IMG/VR virus record: IMGVR_UViG_3300050121_000020
Location: 1 to 24,649 of that record
Source of the DNA: a virus
Length of the DNA stretch: 24,649 bases
Reading direction: 5' to 3' (one strand)
Shown: positions 20,594 to 24,649 of the stretch, one piece after another
How the letters are laid out: every line of letters starts with the position of its first letter
Numbering within the stretch: the stretch's first letter is position 1
Made by a program: the position numbers and the translations under genes
The notes under the pieces: generated by a model
What the model was told of the DNA's origin: nothing
The model's database searches: none
Seen by the model: only the letters and a program-made list of their open reading frames with translations

Positions 20594-21376
20594 TCACGTC
20601 ACGTAGAGGTCTGTATATTTAGACTCTTTATTATCAACCGGTGCTATAGGAGCTGCCCTGGATTTATCCTCTTTCATTCGGACAACCACCCAATTCATGA
20701 TCGCCCCATAATCTGAGGCATAGTCTTTTTTTGTTACTCCTTTACCTGTTTCATGTTTCCAGCCGGATAATATTTCAATCATGCGACCAGTGTCGGCCGG
20801 GCCAAATTTATCAATCAATTTCGAATGTTCTGCTTCTGTCATTTTCACATTGTCGGCAAAAGAAACTTCCGTCACGGACGGGAGATCCTTACTCTCTTTT
20901 TTACTTTTCTTTTCTTTACTTTCCTTTACTTTACTTTGTCGGGTTTCTCCAGGGTTATCTCCGGGGTTTTCCTTATGGTTTTCCCTATAGTTTTCCTCCC
21001 GGCTCTCCTTACGTTTCCGCCAGTTTTCTCTTATTTTATTAACTTCAGTAAACCGTTTTCTAATACCATTGCTAGTCAGGACACAGCGATTTTCATATTG
21101 CTCACGATCTAAACAATTAATATCGAAAGCTGTTTCTAATATCTCATTAAACTTATCCATACTGACCCCAATTTTCTTAATCAGGGCAGCTAATATAGCA
21201 GTTTTTGATACATCCAGTTCCGCACTAGATGTTCGATAAATGCGCTCCAGAAGGATGAAATAGAAGGCATATCCATCATTGCCATGTAAAGCACGCAGCG
21301 CCTCTATTTTTTCATCATTTGCGGCATCGGTATCATGAGGAAAATAATCCATGCCTTCTTTTAATGGTCGTGCCAT
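20594..21376 (-). CDS. Lin1244/Lin1753-type replication protein (DUF4373)
   Basis: The 260-aa protein begins MARPLKEGMDYFPHDTDAAN, with KIEALRALHGNDGYAFYFIL (about 23-42), the classic start of the Lin1244/Lin1753 N-terminal domain found in phage replication initiators. A low-complexity charged linker follows (about 117-165), with ENYRENHKENPGDNPGE and then a Lys/Ser run, which looks like short tandem duplication. The C-terminal 90 residues contain MTEAEHSKLIDKFGPADTGR, like the C-terminal DnaD-type part. It probably recruits the replicative helicase to a phage origin; no loader or helicase gene is in view. The ribosome binding site is AGGAGG, 7 bases before the ATG. Confidence 0.75.
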   Translation of the reverse strand: MARPLKEGMDYFPHDTDAANDEKIEALRALHGNDGYAFYFILLERIYRTSSAELDVSKTAILAALIKKIGVSMDKFNEILETAFDINCLDREQYENRCVLTSNGIRKRFTEVNKIRENWRKRKESREENYRENHKENPGDNPGETRQSKVKESKEKKSKKESKDLPSVTEVSFADNVKMTEAEHSKLIDKFGPADTGRMIEILSGWKHETGKGVTKKDYASDYGAIMNWVVVRMKEDKSRAAPIAPVDNKESKYTDLYVT

Positions 21377-21433
21377 ATCTGGACCTCCTACTAATCACGC
21401 AATGATGGATGTTCCTCGTCACTGTCTGTATAT

Positions 21434-21703
21434 TTAATCCCTTTCCCGAAGCTCCTCGATTTCGCTGACCAACTCGCTCACCACCGCAGCCAGCCCGTCA
21501 GCTTGATGCTGTGCGGCCCAGAGCTCCTGGTCCTCGATTGCCAGGAACTTCCGCAACATCTCACGCTGGTACCAGAGCTCCTCGATTTCCGCCATCATCT
21601 TTTCCTTGCTTACGAGGAGCAAATACCGCAGAGGTATTGGTAGTTGAGTAGTCGACTGTTTCACCGCTTCATTTTCGGCCAGTTCTTTTGCTTCACTCAT
21701 CAT
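21434..21703 (-). CDS. small coiled-coil protein of unknown function (89 aa)
   Basis: The product starts MMSEAKELAENEAVKQSTTQ. Residues about 30-89 form a predicted coiled coil with acidic faces (MAEIEELWYQREMLRKFLAI, then ELVSEIEELRERD). Two ATG codons (21703 and 21700) follow a GAGGAGG site; either could be used. It overlaps the stop of the Spo0E-like gene by four bases. No family is recognised. It may be a regulator or structural accessory in the early operon. Confidence 0.6.
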   Translation of the reverse strand: MMSEAKELAENEAVKQSTTQLPIPLRYLLLVSKEKMMAEIEELWYQREMLRKFLAIEDQELWAAQHQADGLAAVVSELVSEIEELRERD

Positions 21704-21861
21704 GCCGCCCTCCTCAACCGCTCAAAATCAATAATCACATGATCTACTCTCCGGCTGTAGGCCAGGGTATGGGGATGGTTCACCCCGTACCTCTCGGCCA
21801 TCTTCACCAACCGTCCCTTCATCAGCTCGATGTGCATGTGGAGACGCAAAAGCTCACTCAT
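21700..21861 (-). CDS. Spo0E-like small protein (53 aa)
   Basis: The product is MSELLRLHMHIELMKGRLVK, then MAERYGVNHPHTLAYSRRVD and HVIIDFERLRRAA. It matches the compact two-helix layout of Spo0E aspartyl-phosphate phosphatases: a Leu/Met-rich first helix, a 'YGVNHPHTL' turn, and a second helix with S..(L/V)D..I..(Y/F) (S36, D40, I43, F46). The usual SQELD core reads SRRVD here, so phosphatase activity is uncertain. Spo0E proteins dephosphorylate Spo0A~P and delay sporulation; phage versions could affect host sporulation. The ATG at 21861 has a GGAGGCGG site about 6 bases away. Confidence 0.65.
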   Translation of the reverse strand: MSELLRLHMHIELMKGRLVKMAERYGVNHPHTLAYSRRVDHVIIDFERLRRAA

Positions 21862-21899
21862 AAGACCGCCTCCTCGCCACCACCAAATACTATGGACAT

Positions 21900-22052
21900 T
21901 TACCCCACCCCCGCAATTTTCTCCCTCTCAACCTTCAACCACTTGCATACCTCTCTGCCATACTTTCTCTGTTTAAACCAGCACTGGCACCCTCGACGCT
22001 TTATGTCCCATGCCATTAAATGCAATCCGTGCCGCTTGCAGTAGCCGGTCAT
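21900..22052 (-). CDS. small Cys-rich protein of unknown function (50 aa)
   Basis: The product begins MTGYCKRHGLHLMAWDIKRR and continues GCQCWFKQRKYGREVCKWLK. Cys5, His8, Cys22, Cys24 and Cys37 could bind zinc. A GGGGGTGGGG site precedes the ATG, whose A overlaps the preceding stop (TAATG). It is basic and may bind nucleic acid, but no family is recognised. Confidence 0.5.
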   Translation of the reverse strand: MTGYCKRHGLHLMAWDIKRRGCQCWFKQRKYGREVCKWLKVEREKIAGVG

Positions 22053-22249
22053 TACCCCACCCCCAGCCCATCATCCAGGGTACTTTGCTCCCACCGATAC
22101 CCCCGCCAATACTCCTCCGGGTACATCTGCCTGATCATATCGGCCAAGGAAGTACCTGCGTATTTGCCCTTCGCATCACGCACCAGACAGGCGGTGCAGT
22201 ACATTCTCAGGTTTTCGGTTTCGGCTCCACAGGATAGGCATTTAGACAT
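22052..22249 (-). CDS. small zinc-ribbon-like protein (65 aa)
   Basis: The product starts MSKCLSCGAETENLRMYCTA, with Cys4/Cys7 and Cys18/Cys21 forming a CxxC-x10-CxxC zinc-ribbon. The rest is a Tyr/Trp-rich tail with ADMIRQMYPEEYWRGYRW. It lies 6 bases after the helicase-methyltransferase gene and runs into the next gene with a TAATG overlap. The role is unknown; a nucleic acid or protein binding function is likely from the ribbon. Confidence 0.65.
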   Translation of the reverse strand: MSKCLSCGAETENLRMYCTACLVRDAKGKYAGTSLADMIRQMYPEEYWRGYRWEQSTLDDGLGVG

Positions 22250-22255
22250 CTGCGA

Positions 22256-24523
22256 TCATCCCTCCAACACATCATCAATGGTCATCTGCTCATTAAGCCT
22301 TTTGGCTCCCTGTAGGTTCTTGGCCGCCGCCCGGAAGTAACTCTCTTTTAGTTCGATGCCGATAAATCGCCGACCTAATTTAATAGCCTCATAACCAGTC
22401 GAGCCAATGCCAGCAAAGGGATCTAACACTATATCATCCGGAGCCGACCATAGCATCACTGCCCGCTCAATCACCCCCAGTTGCAGGGGGCAAAGGTGAC
22501 GCTCGTCGTCGGCATCCCGGGCCTGCTTTACGTTGAGCACGTCAGTTTCCCGAATACCTCCCGGGTAGTCTTTCGTCTGTCTGTACCACACCGGAGCCGC
22601 CCATTCAATCCATTGCTCCTCAGTGATCCAACCGCCCATTGGGTTATATTTCTTTGATATCCCTGCATGAATCGGAACTGGGTTATCTCCAGGTTTCCGG
22701 AAGTAAATTAGGTAATCGGCCAGTGCCATCCGCATCATCGAAGAATCAGTGGCAAGGGACTTGAATAGTAGGCCTCGCTCCTTATTCCTGACGGCCTGGA
22801 CCTGAGGATTCTTGTCGATGGTCACTTCACCGGCGTAAATCCAGCCGGCCTCATTCATAACCTCGATCACTCTGCCCCGGTAGTCGTGGAGTCCAATATA
22901 TCCTTCCCTGGACTTCATGGCCGTCAGCTGGCACAGATGGATGCAGCAGAGGCGCCCGGGCATTATTACCCGCATGAGTTTATCCTTAGTCACTAGGTAT
23001 TTAAAGTGCTCAACCATCTGGTCTATCGTGGTTGTGTTTCCTATGTCATGAGGTGAGTTTGTATAGGCATACATCCCCGGAAAAGGCGGTGAAAATATCG
23101 TCAGGCCGCAGGAGTTATCCGGAACCTGATCAATCATTTCCACGCTGTCCCCCATGTAGAGCTGCCAGCCCTTCCCCTTCTCCTGATCCACTGTATAAAT
23201 CATCTCCTCTCTGTTCGACGGTCCGTAAAGCTGCAGGCCGTCCATGTTTTTCACAATCTCGTCGAACATCTCCTGAGCCTGCAGTTCTTTCCGTTGGATG
23301 TTCTCTTTGACCTTTCCTTCGGTTTCGGCAATCACTATATGGACGTTGACCCGATTCTGCTGCCCAAACCTCCAGCACCGGCGTACTGCCTGATAGAACT
23401 GCTCATAACTATCGGACAACCCGACAAATACGACGTTGCTACAGTGCTGCCAGTTCATTCCGAAACCTGCGATACTCGGTTTGGTGATCATAATCCGGTT
23501 CGCTCCGGAGGAAAATCCCTGCAGGGCCTTTTCCTTATACTCCGGAGTATCGCTCCCCTTCACTTCGATGGAGCCAGGGATCGCCTTCCGTAGGGCTTCG
23601 CTCTCACGGTTCAGGTCACACCATATCAGCCAGTTTTCATCCGGTTTCTCAGCAACAATCCGAGCGGCCTCAGTCACTCGCAGGCTGGTCGATCCCTTCC
23701 GGGCTTCCCGGCGCTCTTCTAAGGTCTCCGCTTCGACCGCAAAGAGCCGGCCAATAGGCTTCCCCACCTCGACGGTATGCTGTATCAGGTTGAGCGGTGG
23801 CAGGATAAAACCATCATCGTCGTACCCAATGTCAGATGGCTTCCGAATTGCCACGCACCAGGTAGCCACCCACTTCCAAAATGCTTTCTTTGCGTGCCCC
23901 TTGAGGCGCCAGTGGTGAGTCGTATTCCCATCCTGCGTGAAGTACAGGGCGATAATTTCTTTCCCGCTCATCACCCCGAGGAATTCAGCGTGATTGGTAA
24001 TCTCTATCAGGTCGTTGGGTGCCGGGGTCGCTGTGCATGCCAGTCGGTACTCAATCTGACTGCCAAACTTCGTGATCTCTTGTCTATATTTACCGGAGAA
24101 TGCTTTCAGGATGCTGGACTCATCCAGCACTATTCCCTGAAAAGCTTTCGGGTCGAAGTGGTGTAGCATCTCATAGTTTGTGATATTAATCCCCGGTTTC
24201 ACGTTCGCCTGAGTCCGGCAAATCGTGATAGAGATCCCCAACTTCCCAGCTTCGGTCCTGGTCTGAGTAGCAACGGCCAGGGGAGCCAGGATTAGGACAC
24301 TGCCACCAGTGTAATTACAGACCAGCCGGGCCCACTCCAGCTGTTGGAACGTTTTTCCAAGCCCGCAATCCTCGAAGAGAGCAGCCCGGCCTCTGCGAAG
24401 AGCCCAGCCGACAATAATTTGCTGGAATGGATAGAGGATTTGATTGATCTCGTTTATGTCAGAGTTGATTCCGTGGAAGTCGTTTTTCGGACGCTTCGAC
24501 TGAAGGAAATCCTGATATGTCAT
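22256..24523 (-). CDS. SNF2-type helicase fused to DNA methyltransferase
   Basis: The 755-aa protein has two enzymes. Residues about 25-425 are an SF2/SNF2-type ATPase: Walker A GLGKT (54-58), a DEAH-like box LDESS (133-137), TATPAPN (164-170), and motif VI QAVRRCWRFGQQNR (378-391). Residues about 450-740 are an amino-methyltransferase of the beta class: SPPF (478-481) comes first, then a long target-recognition region, and the SAM-binding DPFAGIGST (701-709) near the end. SPPF leaves N4-cytosine or N6-adenine both possible. Such fusions occur in Bacillota prophages; roles may include DNA modification against host restriction or remodelling during replication. No restriction endonuclease gene is visible. 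It overlaps the 3D-domain gene by 4 bases. Confidence 0.9.
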   Translation of the reverse strand: MTYQDFLQSKRPKNDFHGINSDINEINQILYPFQQIIVGWALRRGRAALFEDCGLGKTFQQLEWARLVCNYTGGSVLILAPLAVATQTRTEAGKLGISITICRTQANVKPGINITNYEMLHHFDPKAFQGIVLDESSILKAFSGKYRQEITKFGSQIEYRLACTATPAPNDLIEITNHAEFLGVMSGKEIIALYFTQDGNTTHHWRLKGHAKKAFWKWVATWCVAIRKPSDIGYDDDGFILPPLNLIQHTVEVGKPIGRLFAVEAETLEERREARKGSTSLRVTEAARIVAEKPDENWLIWCDLNRESEALRKAIPGSIEVKGSDTPEYKEKALQGFSSGANRIMITKPSIAGFGMNWQHCSNVVFVGLSDSYEQFYQAVRRCWRFGQQNRVNVHIVIAETEGKVKENIQRKELQAQEMFDEIVKNMDGLQLYGPSNREEMIYTVDQEKGKGWQLYMGDSVEMIDQVPDNSCGLTIFSPPFPGMYAYTNSPHDIGNTTTIDQMVEHFKYLVTKDKLMRVIMPGRLCCIHLCQLTAMKSREGYIGLHDYRGRVIEVMNEAGWIYAGEVTIDKNPQVQAVRNKERGLLFKSLATDSSMMRMALADYLIYFRKPGDNPVPIHAGISKKYNPMGGWITEEQWIEWAAPVWYRQTKDYPGGIRETDVLNVKQARDADDERHLCPLQLGVIERAVMLWSAPDDIVLDPFAGIGSTGYEAIKLGRRFIGIELKESYFRAAAKNLQGAKRLNEQMTIDDVLEG

Positions 24524-24649
24524 CTCCCCGCCTCCCCCTCAATCCTCACTATCACTATCCGCCGACCCCAGCTTATGCACTCGCCTCGGCTGGCCATGTA
24601 GAGGTCTACTTTCTTCCCCCGTATGGCGCCCCCGGTATCACACGCCACT
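24520..24649 (-). CDS. 3D-domain protein, C-terminal end only (5' end beyond window)
   Basis: About 42 residues are visible: VACDTGGAIRGKKVDLYMAS, then GECISWGRRIVIVRIEGEAGR and a stop overlapping the helicase start (ATGA). The 'DTGgaI.G...DLY' and 'WGrR.v.v' elements are the signature of 3D domains, found in RlpA/MltA-related cell wall proteins; two of the three conserved Asp are visible (in DTGG and VDLY). In phages such proteins occur in the early region; their role is not established. Only the C-terminus is available, so signal peptide or other domains cannot be judged. Confidence 0.75.
   Translation of the reverse strand, partial: VACDTGGAIRGKKVDLYMASRGECISWGRRIVIVRIEGEAGR

Noticed and set aside
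20731-21112. Hydrophobic-looking plus-strand frames
   Set aside because: They are the complement of the Lys/Glu/Ser-rich linker of the Lin1244-type protein; the pyrimidine-rich strand gives Phe/Leu/Ser-rich shadows.
21861-21900. A 12-codon frame (MSIVFGGGEEAVL) leading into the Spo0E-like gene
   Set aside because: It could be a coupling leader because its stop overlaps the next ATG, but it is too short to separate from chance.

Overview
The window looks like most of a temperate siphovirus genome, probably an integrated prophage, from a Bacillota (Firmicutes) host. The evidence is a complete HK97-type head module, a long tape-measure gene, strong GGAGG-type ribosome binding sites, TTG starts, an ArpU/RinA-like late regulator and a Spo0E-like small gene. 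The Spo0E-like gene hints at a spore-forming host, possibly Clostridia or Negativicutes, but the exact host cannot be read from the sequence. No integrase, repressor, attachment site, tRNA or rRNA is visible, so the prophage state is inferred.

Almost every gene is on the minus strand, so the genome reads from right to left. The early/middle region (24649 to about 19200) holds the end of a 3D-domain protein, a fused SNF2-type helicase and DNA methyltransferase, small Cys-rich proteins, a Spo0E-like protein, a coiled-coil protein, a Lin1244-type replication protein, an unknown 88-aa protein, a RusA-like Holliday-junction resolvase, a 44-aa small ORF and the late regulator. A promoter-like element with a strong terminator directly behind it (19182-19091) separates this from the late genes.

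The packaging and head region (19068 to about 11120) holds small proteins, a helix-turn-helix terminase-small-like protein, an HNH nuclease fused to a P-loop kinase, a P27-type small terminase, large terminase, a small membrane protein, portal, prohead protease, major capsid and a further head-associated protein. The tail region (11109 to 1379) holds connectors, terminator, a tail tube protein with an Ig-like domain, the tail assembly chaperone pair with a CCCAAAC -1 slippery site, the tape measure protein, a hub that appears split into two genes, and fibre or tip proteins. A terminator near 1350 ends this operon. The left edge has a small phage gene and an XhlA-like membrane protein that starts the lysis module.

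Two AT-rich insertions look like morons (lysogenic cargo). One at 660-1250 is on the opposite strand, has an extended -10 promoter and encodes a two-TM SLATT-like protein. The other, at 7740-8255, sits between the chaperone and tape-measure genes with its own promoter and tandem terminators, and encodes one or two small unknown proteins. These cargo genes, the split hub with duplicated C-terminal tails and the promoter-terminator element are the most interesting parts.
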